Below are positions 32,783-40,850 of a DNA stretch of 43,828 bases, in pieces. The position numbers and the translations under genes were made by a program. Source of the DNA: JBJXGF01 sp046153015 (lineage in GTDB: Bacteria > Actinomycetota > Acidimicrobiia > Acidimicrobiales > CAIXPF01); the NCBI GenBank assembly GCA_046153015.1, contig JBJXGF010000025.1, forward strand, positions 1 through 43,828, given 5' to 3'. Numbering within the stretch: the stretch's first letter is position 1; the number at the start of each line of letters is the position of its first letter. The notes beneath the pieces were generated by a model that worked only from the letters and a program-made list of their open reading frames with translations, had not been told where the DNA came from and did no database searches.

Positions 32783-34222
32783 GTGACCTCTTCCCCGCCG
32801 CCCGATGACCGTCCCCTCGCCCGAAAAGTGAGTTCCGCCGCCCGCTGGAGCTTCGTCAACTCGGCCTTCACTCGCGTTGCGCAGCTCGGCGTCGGCGTGC
32901 TGCTCGCCCGGCTCATCGCCCCCGAGCAGTTCGGCGCGTACGCCGCCGCGCTCGTCGTGCTCAACATCCTGCTGAGCTTCAGCGAGCTGGGCGTGAGCGT
33001 GGCGCTGGTGCGGCACAAGGGTGATCCCGCCGACATCGCCCCCACCGTCGCCACCCTCTCGATGGCCTCTAGCGGCGCGCTGGCCCTTCTCACCGCGCTC
33101 GCCGCGCCGTGGGCCGCGGCGGCGATGAGCGCGCCCGAGACCACCGGCGTGCTGCGCCTGATGGCGGCCACGCTCGTCTTGGCCGGCCCGTCCGCCGTTC
33201 CGGCCGCGCTGCTGCAGCGGGATTTCCGACAGCGGCGCAAGACCACGATCGACCTCACCAGCTTCCTCGTGGGGGCAGGGGTCGGCGTGGCGCTCGCCGC
33301 CGCCGGGTTCGGCGCGTGGAGCCTCGCGTGGTCGAGGGTGGCGGGCAACGCCGTGTCGACGATCGGGCTGCTGGCCTGCACCCCCCTGGTGCGCCCGGGC
33401 TGGCGGCGAGACGTCGCCGGCGAGCTGCTGCGCTTCGGCCTGCCCCTAGCCGGCTCCAGCCTGCTGGCGTTCGCCGTGATGAACGTGGACTACATCGTCG
33501 TCGGCAACGTGCTCGGCCCGACGCAGCTCGGCTTCTACCTCCTCGCCTTCAACCTGTCGAGCTGGCCGGTCAGCGCGTTCTCCCAACCCATACGCAGCGT
33601 CTCGCTGGCGGCCTTCTCCACCGTCAACGACGACTCGCAACGGCTGCGCGCAAGCTTCAGCCGGGCCCTTGCCATCGTGATGGCGCTGACCGTACCCGCA
33701 TGCGTGCTGCTCGCCGCGCTCGGCGGGCCGCTCGTCCGGCTCGTCTACGGCCGCCGCTGGGCGGAGGCCACCTCGGCGCTTGCCGTCCTGGCCCTGCTCG
33801 GCGCCGTACGGGTGGCGCTCGAGCTGGCCTACGACCTGCTCGCCAGCGCCGGGCGCTCCCGGGCAATCCTCAAGATCCACCTGCTGTGGCTGGCTGCTCT
33901 CGGGCCAGCCCTCGTGGTCGGGGCGCGGCTCGACGGGATCCGCGGCGTGGCCTTCGGGCATGTGGCCGTCCTTGCGGTGGCGGTGGTGCCCGCCTACTTC
34001 GTGGCGCTGCACCCTCACGGGATCACCGCCCGCTCCACGGTGGCCGGACTCGCACGACCGGCGCTCGGCGCGCTGGCCATGGCCGCGCTGGCCCTCGGCG
34101 CACAGCGGGCGGTGGGCAACGACCCCGGCCGTCTCCTGCTCGGCGGCGCCGCCGCCCTCGCCGCATACACCCTCGCGGTCCTGCCCCTGCGACGCCGCCT
34201 CGCCGGCCAACCACTGCCGTGA
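32783..34222 (+). CDS. Wzx-like oligosaccharide flippase (MOP family)
   Basis: An integral membrane protein of about 479 residues with 12-14 predicted helices and the typical start of polysaccharide transporters (SAARWSFVNSAFTRVAQLGVGVLLARLI, FGAYAAALVVLNILLSFSELG). WzxC/TuaB-type proteins move undecaprenyl-linked repeat units across the membrane. GTG at 32783, preceded by GAGGGG and just after the previous stop, is the preferred start; GTG 32744 would overlap the upstream gene by 34 bp. The stop overlaps an alternative GTG of the next gene. With the Wzy- and Wzz-like genes downstream it points to a Wzx/Wzy-dependent pathway. Confidence 0.9.
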   Translation: MTSSPPPDDRPLARKVSSAARWSFVNSAFTRVAQLGVGVLLARLIAPEQFGAYAAALVVLNILLSFSELGVSVALVRHKGDPADIAPTVATLSMASSGALALLTALAAPWAAAAMSAPETTGVLRLMAATLVLAGPSAVPAALLQRDFRQRRKTTIDLTSFLVGAGVGVALAAAGFGAWSLAWSRVAGNAVSTIGLLACTPLVRPGWRRDVAGELLRFGLPLAGSSLLAFAVMNVDYIVVGNVLGPTQLGFYLLAFNLSSWPVSAFSQPIRSVSLAAFSTVNDDSQRLRASFSRALAIVMALTVPACVLLAALGGPLVRLVYGRRWAEATSALAVLALLGAVRVALELAYDLLASAGRSRAILKIHLLWLAALGPALVVGARLDGIRGVAFGHVAVLAVAVVPAYFVALHPHGITARSTVAGLARPALGALAMAALALGAQRAVGNDPGRLLLGGAAALAAYTLAVLPLRRRLAGQPLP

Positions 34223-34239
34223 GCTTCGAAAGGCCCCGG

Positions 34240-35517
34240 ATGCCCTCTTCCCCCGCCTCACCCCTGCGCCTCGACGACGCCGCGGCGCTAGCCGGCCGGC
34301 TCCGCCGCCAATCCGGCCGACGGTTCCGCCAGCTCCGGCGGGTGTGGCGCCCCGCCGAAGCACGCGCGCTGAGCACCCGGGCTGCGGGTGCGGCTCTGCG
34401 CCGGCTGGCCCCGCCCGACCAGCTCGAGGTGCGGGCCGCCGACGTGCTCGCCGCCGATCTCACCCGGCCTCGCCGCCACGAGCGGCTGGCCTGGCGGCCG
34501 GGCGAGGCGATGACGATCAACTGGCTGATGGCGCCGCCCTCGCCCGGCTCCGGGGGACACACGACCGCGTTCCGGCTGATCCGCCGTCTGGAGGAAGCCG
34601 GCCACCTCTGCCGCGTGTACTTCTACGACGTGTACGGAGGCGACCACGCGTACTACGAGTCGGTGGTGCGCCGTTGCTTCCACGACGTGCGCGGCGGTGT
34701 CCACCCGTTGGGCGACGGGATGCAGGACGCACACGCAGTCTTCGCCACCTCGTGGCAGACGGCCTACCCGGCGTACAACGACTCGTCCCGGGGGGTGCGC
34801 CTCTACCTGGTGCAGGACTTCGAGCCTTCGTTCTACTCCGCCGGCGCCGAGCAGCAGCTGGCGGAGAACACCTACCGCATGGGGTTCCACGCCATCACCG
34901 CCGGTCCGTGGCTGGCCGACAAGCTGGCCGCCGAGTTCTCGATGCGGGCCGACGCGTTCGCGTTCGGCTGCGACCTCGAGCGTTACCACCTCGCCCCGTC
35001 CGGGCCGCGTGACGGGATCGTGTTCTACGCCCGTCCCGAAGCGCCGAGGCGAGCCTACGAGCTCGGCGTCATGGCCCTCGAGCTGTTCGCCGAACGCCGA
35101 CCCGACGTGACGATCCACTTCTACGGCCGCAAGACCCGGGCTCTGCGGTTCCCGTTCGTGAACCACGGGCTGGTCGACCCGGATGGCCTCAACCGCATCT
35201 ACAACCGCTGCTGGGCGGGGCTCAGCCTGTCGATGACCAACGTCTCGCTGGTGCCCCACGAGATGCTCGCCGCGGGGTGCATCCCGGTCGTCAATGACGC
35301 AGTCCACAACCGGCAGGTGCTGGACAACGACCACGTCAGCTACGCGTCGCCCACACCGCATGCGCTGGCCGACGCATTGGAAGCGGTGATCGCGGCGCCG
35401 GACGCCGACGCGAAGGCGGTGGCCGCAGCGGCGAGCGTCGCTGGCTCGTCCTGGGACGCCGCCGGCGACCTCGTCGAGTCGGTGCTGCGCCGTGAGCTCA
35501 CGACGGCGGCGCCGTGA
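34240..35517 (+). CDS. WsaF-like rhamnosyltransferase (GT-B fold)
   Basis: The 425-residue protein has an N-terminal helical extension (about 85 residues), then TINWLMAPPSPGSGGHTTAF, YLVQDFEPSFYSAGAEQ, GFHAITAGPWLADKL and a C-terminal donor-binding domain (HFYGRKTRALRFPF, LVPHEMLAAGCIPVV). This is the pattern of the WsaF group, studied in S-layer glycan synthesis of Geobacillus, which transfers rhamnose. The donor here is inferred from similarity only, and no dTDP-rhamnose genes lie in the window. GAAAGG lies 6 nt before ATG 34240; GTG 34219, overlapping the flippase stop (GTGA), is the alternative. The end overlaps the next gene by four bases. Confidence 0.85.
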   Translation: MPSSPASPLRLDDAAALAGRLRRQSGRRFRQLRRVWRPAEARALSTRAAGAALRRLAPPDQLEVRAADVLAADLTRPRRHERLAWRPGEAMTINWLMAPPSPGSGGHTTAFRLIRRLEEAGHLCRVYFYDVYGGDHAYYESVVRRCFHDVRGGVHPLGDGMQDAHAVFATSWQTAYPAYNDSSRGVRLYLVQDFEPSFYSAGAEQQLAENTYRMGFHAITAGPWLADKLAAEFSMRADAFAFGCDLERYHLAPSGPRDGIVFYARPEAPRRAYELGVMALELFAERRPDVTIHFYGRKTRALRFPFVNHGLVDPDGLNRIYNRCWAGLSLSMTNVSLVPHEMLAAGCIPVVNDAVHNRQVLDNDHVSYASPTPHALADALEAVIAAPDADAKAVAAAASVAGSSWDAAGDLVESVLRRELTTAAP

Positions 35518-36719
35518 CCGCCGCCGCGCCCCGCGTCGGCCCCGCCGCCCCTCCCGTCGAGCGCCCCGCGGCGCCGCCCCGGCTGCCCCTGCGGCTCGAG
35601 CACCTCGACGGCCTGCGGGCCCTCGCCGCCTGGTTCGTGGTCGTGCACCACATCTGGCTCGACGTCTATCCCGGCTTCCCCGACAACCGCGGACCCTGGA
35701 TCACCGGCTGGTTGCGCTGGGGGCACCTCGCGGTGGCGGTGTTCATCGTGCTGAGCGGCTTCTCGCTGGCGTTGAGCCCCGCGCGCAACGGCGACCGGCT
35801 GACCGACGGGCACCGGCGCTTCATCGCCCGCCGAGCCTGGCGGCTGCTCCCCCCCTACTGGGTGGCGCTGGCCGTGTCGTGCGTGGTCGTGGCGTTCGTG
35901 ACGGGCCGCCATTCGGGTGTGGTCGTCGACGCCAAGGCCGTCATCGTGCACGCCCTGCTCCTGCAGGACGTGATCGATTCCGCCAAGCCCAACGGCGCCT
36001 TCTGGTCCATCGCCGTGGAGTGGCAGATCTACTTCACCTTCCTGCCGCTGCTGTGGCTGACGCGGCGGACCGGGCCTCGGGCGATGGCCGCGCTGACCAC
36101 GGTCCTGGTGGTCGGCGCGTACCTCCTCGGCTCGAACGTGACCGCGTTCGAGAAGCTGCTGCACGTGACCCCGCAGTTCCTGGCCTTGTTCGCCATGGGC
36201 GTCGCCGCGGCGCAGCTCGCCTCCCGCCGGCCGAGCCCTCTGGCTGTGGTTCGCCGGCGCTGGGCCGCCGCGGCCGCCGCCCTCGTGGCCGCCGGCGCAG
36301 CGATGCTCACCGTGGCGCCGAGCGCGGCGATCGTCGAGCAGTTCTTCTGGGTCGATCTCGGCGCGGGGCTCGTCACCGCGGTGGTCGTCTACGCGTTGGC
36401 CGTGGGAGCGCTGCCCCGCACGGCACGGGCGCTCGGTTCACGGCCATTGGCCTACGCCGGGCGCTTCTCCTACAGCACCTACCTGCTCCACGTGCCGATC
36501 ATCGCCACCGTGGCCCTGGCCGTGCGCGAGCTCACCGCCAGCGCCGACCTGCGGCTGCTGCTCAACCTGGCGGTGGCGCTGCCGTTGGTGTTCGTCTTAA
36601 CTCGCGCCTTCTCGGCCGCCTTCGAGCAGCCCTTCGTGCAGCATCGTTCGCTGCGCGCCCTCGCCGCCGCCTGGGCCCGCCGTCGCGCCAGCGCCGACGG
36701 GGCCGTTCGCTATGGCTGA
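35514..36719 (+). CDS. Acyltransferase-3 family membrane protein (OafA-like)
   Basis: The 401-residue protein has about ten membrane helices and the family start LEHLDGLRALAAWFVVVHHIW, with the conserved His-His and Arg. Further motifs are VFIVLSGFSLAL, WSIAVEWQIYFTFLPLLW and GRFSYSTYLLHVPI. Such proteins O-acylate surface sugars, using acyl-CoA or an acyl carrier at the membrane. It is tied to the upstream glycosyltransferase by a GTGA overlap and followed by 121 bp without a gene. Which sugar is acylated is unknown. Confidence 0.92.
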   Translation: MTAAAPRVGPAAPPVERPAAPPRLPLRLEHLDGLRALAAWFVVVHHIWLDVYPGFPDNRGPWITGWLRWGHLAVAVFIVLSGFSLALSPARNGDRLTDGHRRFIARRAWRLLPPYWVALAVSCVVVAFVTGRHSGVVVDAKAVIVHALLLQDVIDSAKPNGAFWSIAVEWQIYFTFLPLLWLTRRTGPRAMAALTTVLVVGAYLLGSNVTAFEKLLHVTPQFLALFAMGVAAAQLASRRPSPLAVVRRRWAAAAAALVAAGAAMLTVAPSAAIVEQFFWVDLGAGLVTAVVVYALAVGALPRTARALGSRPLAYAGRFSYSTYLLHVPIIATVALAVRELTASADLRLLLNLAVALPLVFVLTRAFSAAFEQPFVQHRSLRALAAAWARRRASADGAVRYG

Positions 36720-36840
36720 GGACAGGCCTCATCCCCACTCTGGTCGGGGCCGGATTGACCAGCCCGGAGCGGCGCCGCCCCCCGTACCTTGCCGTACGAA
36801 GAGTGGTAAGCGTCAGCGCTATGAGTGACTGAGAGGGTCG

Positions 36841-37839
36841 ATGACAGTGGGGCACGACGCAGGCTCGGCGAGCGCCGGCGGTTCCGACCTTCCCCCGGTC
36901 GACTGTGGGGTGGTCGTCGTGACCTATAACAGCGCCGCCGACATCTGCGGGCTGCTCGACTCGATCGGGCCGGCCATGCGCCCGCTGCACGCCTCGGCGC
37001 TCGCGGGCCGCCCGCCGAGTTGGCGAGTGGTGGTGGTGGACAACGACTCCACCGACCACACCGTGCCGTTGGTCGCCGCACGCGGCGACGCCATCGTCGT
37101 ACGGGCCGGCGCCAACCTTGGCTACGCCGGCGGGATCAACCTGGGCCGCCGCTGCGCCGGGCCGCGCGCTTCCACCCTCATCCTCAACCCCGACCTGCGC
37201 CTCGCTCCTGGAGCGGCGGCGCTGCTCATCGCCGAGCTGGCCGACCCCACGGTGGGGGTGGCGGCGCCGCTGCTGCAGGACCCGGACGGGACGACCCTGC
37301 GTTCGTTACGGCGAGATCCGACACCGCTGCGGGCGCTCGGCGAGGCCTTGCTAGGCGACCACCTTCCTTGGCGCCCGGCCTGGGCGAGCGAGCTGGTGCG
37401 GACACCGGCCGCGTACGCCGTCGCCGGCGACGCCGACTGGGTCACCGGGGCCGCCATGCTGATCTCCGAGGCCTGCGACCGGGCCGTCGGCGACTGGGAC
37501 GAGCGGTTCTTCCTCTACTCGGAGGAGGTGGACTTCGCCGTGCGCTGCCGCCGGGCGGGCTACCGGGTCCGGTTCTGTCCGCAGGCGAGGGCGATGCATC
37601 GAGAGGGCGGCTCGGGACAGTCGAGCGACCTGGTGGCGCTGATGGCGCTCAGCCGGGTGCGCTGCTACCAGAAGCTGCACGGCGGCGCCGGCGCGGCCCG
37701 CTACCGGGCCGCGAACCTGCTCCATGAGCTCCTGCGCTGTCGAGACAACGGTCACCGCGCCGCACTGCGCTGCCTGATCCGCCTCGCGCCGCCACCGTCG
37801 CTGGCCGCGCTGGTTCCAGCCGCGGATGCCGGCCAATGA
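36841..37839 (+). CDS. Family 2 glycosyltransferase, rhamnosyltransferase-like
   Basis: This 332-residue protein has the GT2 pattern CGVVVVTYNSAADICGLLDS, VVVVDNDSTDHT, ANLGYAGGINLGRR and LILNPDLRL (metal site), and the acceptor loop DWDERFFLYSEEVDFAVRCRRAGY. The LYSEEVDF and NLGYAGG motifs are shared with WbbL-type rhamnosyltransferases. GAGAGGG shortly before ATG 36841 supports the start. The 121-bp gap upstream (36720-36840) is the only sizeable gap within the plus-strand run and may hold an internal promoter; I see no convincing -35/-10 pair. Donor inferred only. Confidence 0.9.
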   Translation: MTVGHDAGSASAGGSDLPPVDCGVVVVTYNSAADICGLLDSIGPAMRPLHASALAGRPPSWRVVVVDNDSTDHTVPLVAARGDAIVVRAGANLGYAGGINLGRRCAGPRASTLILNPDLRLAPGAAALLIAELADPTVGVAAPLLQDPDGTTLRSLRRDPTPLRALGEALLGDHLPWRPAWASELVRTPAAYAVAGDADWVTGAAMLISEACDRAVGDWDERFFLYSEEVDFAVRCRRAGYRVRFCPQARAMHREGGSGQSSDLVALMALSRVRCYQKLHGGAGAARYRAANLLHELLRCRDNGHRAALRCLIRLAPPPSLAALVPAADAGQ

Positions 37840-38663
37840 GCGAGACGGCGCCTCTCGGCTCGGTGCTGATCCCCGCGCACAACGAGGCGGCGGTGATCCG
37901 GCGCTGCCTCGACGCGCTCTTCGACGGGCTCCACGACGGCGTCGCCGTCGCGGTCGTCTGCAACGGCTGCACCGACGGCACGGCCGAGAGCGCCCGCCTC
38001 AGCGGTCACCCGGTCTCGGTGATCGAGATCGAGCAGGCCTCCAAGCCGGCCGCCTTGCGGGCCGGGGAGGCGGCGCTGCCGGCGCTGCCGCGCCTCTACC
38101 TCGATGCCGACGTCGTTCTCTCCGGGGCCGCCGCCATGTGTCTGATCGAGCGGCTGAGCGAACCGGACGCCCTGGCCGCCCGGCCCCCGATCAGCTACCG
38201 CAGCGAGGCCGCCAGCCCTCTCGTGCGCCGCTACTACCGCGGCCGCACAGGACTCCCCTCGGTGATGGGCCGGGTGTGGGGGGCGGGGGTCTACGGGCTG
38301 TCCGCCGCCGGCCGGTCCCGTTTCGACGGCTACCCGGACCTGACCGCCGAGGATCTTTTCGTCGACGCCCACTTCGGTCAGGACGAGGTGGAGATCGTGG
38401 CGTGCGACCCGGTGGCGGTCATGACGCCCCGCCGGCTGGCGGACCTGCTGAAGATCATGCGCCGCACCTACCGCGGCAAGAACGAGCAGGGGCGCCAGGG
38501 CGGCGGCGCGACCGCCCGGGAGCTGATGCAGGCGGCCGCCGCCGGTCGGGTGGCGCCTCTCGACGCGCTCACGTACTCCGCGGTCGCCGTCCTCGGCCGG
38601 GCGCTTGCCGCGCGCAGCCGTTCGGACGGCTGGGAGCGTGATGAGAGCTCTCGCGCCGCCTGA
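37836..38663 (+). CDS. Family 2 glycosyltransferase
   Basis: The 275-residue protein starts with SVLIPAHNEAAVIRRCLDAL, followed by CNGCTDGT, YLDADVVLSG (the metal-binding DxD region) and RFDGYPDLTAEDLFVDAHF with the catalytic-type acidic residues. It has no transmembrane helix. The HNEA..CLDAL start and the glycan context fit sugar addition to a lipid-linked intermediate; donor unknown. It starts at an ATGA overlap with the preceding gene and overlaps the next by 23 bp. Confidence 0.88.
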   Translation: MSETAPLGSVLIPAHNEAAVIRRCLDALFDGLHDGVAVAVVCNGCTDGTAESARLSGHPVSVIEIEQASKPAALRAGEAALPALPRLYLDADVVLSGAAAMCLIERLSEPDALAARPPISYRSEAASPLVRRYYRGRTGLPSVMGRVWGAGVYGLSAAGRSRFDGYPDLTAEDLFVDAHFGQDEVEIVACDPVAVMTPRRLADLLKIMRRTYRGKNEQGRQGGGATARELMQAAAAGRVAPLDALTYSAVAVLGRALAARSRSDGWERDESSRAA

Positions 38664-40014
38664 CGCTTTCCCCGGGTCGTTCGACGCGGTGTTCGTGCTC
38701 CGGCTGCTGACCGTGCTGGTCATGATCTTCCCGTCCGACATCGTGCTGAAGCCGATCGGCGCGGCCGCGTTCCCCGGCGGCCTGGCCGCCATGGGCGCCT
38801 TTGCGCTGTGGGCGGCGGCCTCGCTCTTCGGCCTCCACCGCCCGGCGACGCGTCGCACGCCCACGCACCTGGCGCTGCTGGCGGTGTGGCCGTGTTCGCT
38901 CGCCTCGTTCCTCGTGATGCACCTGCACGAGCAGGACGGCTTCGTGCTGCGCAGCGGCGACCGCTGGATCATGCAGCTCGCGGGGTGGAGCGGCGCGGCA
39001 CTTCTGGCCGCCGAAGCGCTCACGCGCCTCGACCAGATCCGGACGGTGGTGCGCTCGCTCACCAACGCAGGCGCGGTCGTGGGCGTGATCGCCGCCCTGC
39101 AGTTCTGGGCCGGCCTCGACCTGGCGGTCTACCTCCGGATGATCCCGGGCTTCGAGACCGCAGGATCCACGCTCGGCATCGACTCGCGCGCCGGCCTCGC
39201 TCGGGTCGCCGGCACCGCGCTGCACCCGATCGAGCTGGGCGTGGTCGCAGCGATGCTCCTGCCGCTTGCCGTGTGGCTCGCCGTGTACGACACCTCGACC
39301 ACGCCAGGCCGCCGGTGGCTGCGCGTGGCGCTGATCGGGCTGTGCATTCCCACCACGGTGTCCCGTTCGGCCGTGCTGGCGGTCGTCGCCTCGATGGGGA
39401 CGCTGATCGTCCTGTTGCCGGCCCGCCAGCGCGTGCTCGGCCTGAGCCTCGTGCCGGCGGCGGCGGCGGGCGTGTTCGTGAGCGCCCGCGGCGTCATCGC
39501 CACCCTCGCGTCGTTCTTCACCGCCGGCAGCAACGACTCGTCGATCGCCAACCGGATCGAGGACTGGTCGACGGTGGAGCGGCTCGTCGCCCTGTCGCCG
39601 TGGTTCGGCCACGGCGGAGGCAGCTACCTGCCCCCTCACCCGATGCTCAACCTCGACAACCAGTTCCTCAAGTCGGCGATCGAGCTCGGGCTCGTCGGCG
39701 TGAGCCTGCTCGGGGCGTGCTATCTCCTGCTGCCCGCCATCGTGGTGCTGCGGACGCGCCGCGGGTGCGGCGACCTCGAGCTGACCACGCTCTGCGCTGC
39801 GCTGGGCGGCGCCGCGCTGGCGGCCACGCTCACGACCGCCACGTTCGATTCGCTGTCGTTCCCGATGTTCGCCCACGTGCACGCGCTGCTGCTCGGGCTC
39901 ATCGGGGCCACCGTGGTCGTCGTGCGAGCCAGCACGTCGCCCGACCCTCGACCGAAGACCAGCGCCCTCGCAGCCAGCCCGACCCCCCGCGCCGCCAGTC
40001 GGCCGCCCTCGTGA
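38641..40014 (+). CDS. O-antigen polymerase/ligase-like membrane protein (Wzy/WaaL type)
   Basis: The 457-residue protein has about ten to twelve membrane helices and one large periplasmic-type loop with NRIEDWSTVERLVALSPWFGHGGGSYLPPHPMLNLDNQFL. This is characteristic of the Wzy_C/O-antigen ligase superfamily. Such proteins join lipid-linked repeat units (polymerase) or transfer the chain to an acceptor (ligase). Sequence alone does not decide between the two. Its place beside Wzx- and Wzz-like genes favours polymerase. GGGAG 4 nt before ATG 38641 supports that start. The C-terminal 25 residues are Pro/Ser-rich and cytoplasmic. Confidence 0.85.
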   Translation: MRALAPPDAFPGSFDAVFVLRLLTVLVMIFPSDIVLKPIGAAAFPGGLAAMGAFALWAAASLFGLHRPATRRTPTHLALLAVWPCSLASFLVMHLHEQDGFVLRSGDRWIMQLAGWSGAALLAAEALTRLDQIRTVVRSLTNAGAVVGVIAALQFWAGLDLAVYLRMIPGFETAGSTLGIDSRAGLARVAGTALHPIELGVVAAMLLPLAVWLAVYDTSTTPGRRWLRVALIGLCIPTTVSRSAVLAVVASMGTLIVLLPARQRVLGLSLVPAAAAGVFVSARGVIATLASFFTAGSNDSSIANRIEDWSTVERLVALSPWFGHGGGSYLPPHPMLNLDNQFLKSAIELGLVGVSLLGACYLLLPAIVVLRTRRGCGDLELTTLCAALGGAALAATLTTATFDSLSFPMFAHVHALLLGLIGATVVVVRASTSPDPRPKTSALAASPTPRAASRPPS

Positions 40015-40027
40015 GAGACCGATCTCC

Positions 40028-40816
40028 ATGGACCTGCTGTCGATCCTCCGCACCCTCTGGCGCCACAAGCTGGTCACCGCGCCGGTGCTCCTGCTGACGC
40101 TGGCCGGGGGGGTGTACGCCCTGGCGTTCCAGCCGGCGGACTACGAGGCGAGCACCAGCCTCGTGCTGATCAGCCCCCCTCCGCCGCCCACCGAGAAGCA
40201 GATCCGGGAAGACCCGTCCCTGGCCAACGTGGAGACCGAGAACCCGTACGCCCGGTTCTACGACCAGTCGATCGTGGTCGAGATCGTCGCTCGCTCGCTC
40301 GACAGCAACGCGAGCCGGTCCGCCCTCGTGGCCCGCGGGGCGGACAACCGATTCACGGTGACCCGGGCCGGCCAGTACGGCGGCTCGGGACCGGTGGCCG
40401 AGATCACTGCGCTCGCCGCCAGCGCGCCGCGAGCGGCGGCCACCGCTCAGCTCGTGAGCGACGCGTTCCAGGACGAGCTGCGCAAGCTCCAAGCGGCCGA
40501 GGGCGTCGACGAGCGCTACATGATCCGGGCGCTGCTGCTCACCGCCCCGGAGGACGCCCGCCTGAAGGTGTCGAGCAAGCTCCGATCGGCGGTCGGCGTG
40601 GTTGGCCTCGGCGCGTTCACGCTGCTGGTGGCCATCTCGATCGCCGAGGCGATCAGCACGGGCCGCCGTGAGCGCCGCACCCCCGAGCCGGCCGCGCCGA
40701 CGAGGTACGGATGGGGCGACGCCCACACGGCTGCGGGGCCGGCCCGCGGCCCGGCCGCGCCGCCCGCCCCCGACCGACCCTCGGCCGGGCTGAGCACGAA
40801 GATCAGCACCCGCTGA
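40028..40816 (+). CDS. Wzz-like chain-length determinant without kinase domain
   Basis: The 262-residue protein has two membrane helices (about residues 17-34, VTAPVLLLTLAGGVYALA, and about 190-212, AVGVVGLGAFTLLVAISIAEA) flanking an extracytoplasmic loop (about 35-185). The N-terminus (LLSILRTLWRHKLVTAPVLL) and the YEASTSLVLI segment fit the Wzz/GumC family. The cytoplasmic tail is Pro/Ala/Arg-rich without Walker motifs or a Tyr cluster, so no BY-kinase is part of it. Last gene of the glycan run; 13 bp after the Wzy-like gene. It probably sets polymer length. Confidence 0.83.
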   Translation: MDLLSILRTLWRHKLVTAPVLLLTLAGGVYALAFQPADYEASTSLVLISPPPPPTEKQIREDPSLANVETENPYARFYDQSIVVEIVARSLDSNASRSALVARGADNRFTVTRAGQYGGSGPVAEITALAASAPRAAATAQLVSDAFQDELRKLQAAEGVDERYMIRALLLTAPEDARLKVSSKLRSAVGVVGLGAFTLLVAISIAEAISTGRRERRTPEPAAPTRYGWGDAHTAAGPARGPAAPPAPDRPSAGLSTKISTR

Positions 40817-40826
40817 GGGTCACGTC

Positions 40827-40850
40827 GGCGACGGCGACGGCGACGGCGCC
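40827..40850. repeat. GGCGAC hexamer repeat in the convergent gap
   Basis: About four copies of a GGCGAC unit lie directly before the stop codon of the minus-strand DUF4389 gene. With the 34-bp gap between convergent genes this is likely a simple-sequence tract; no hairpin terminator is obvious. Confidence 0.6.
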
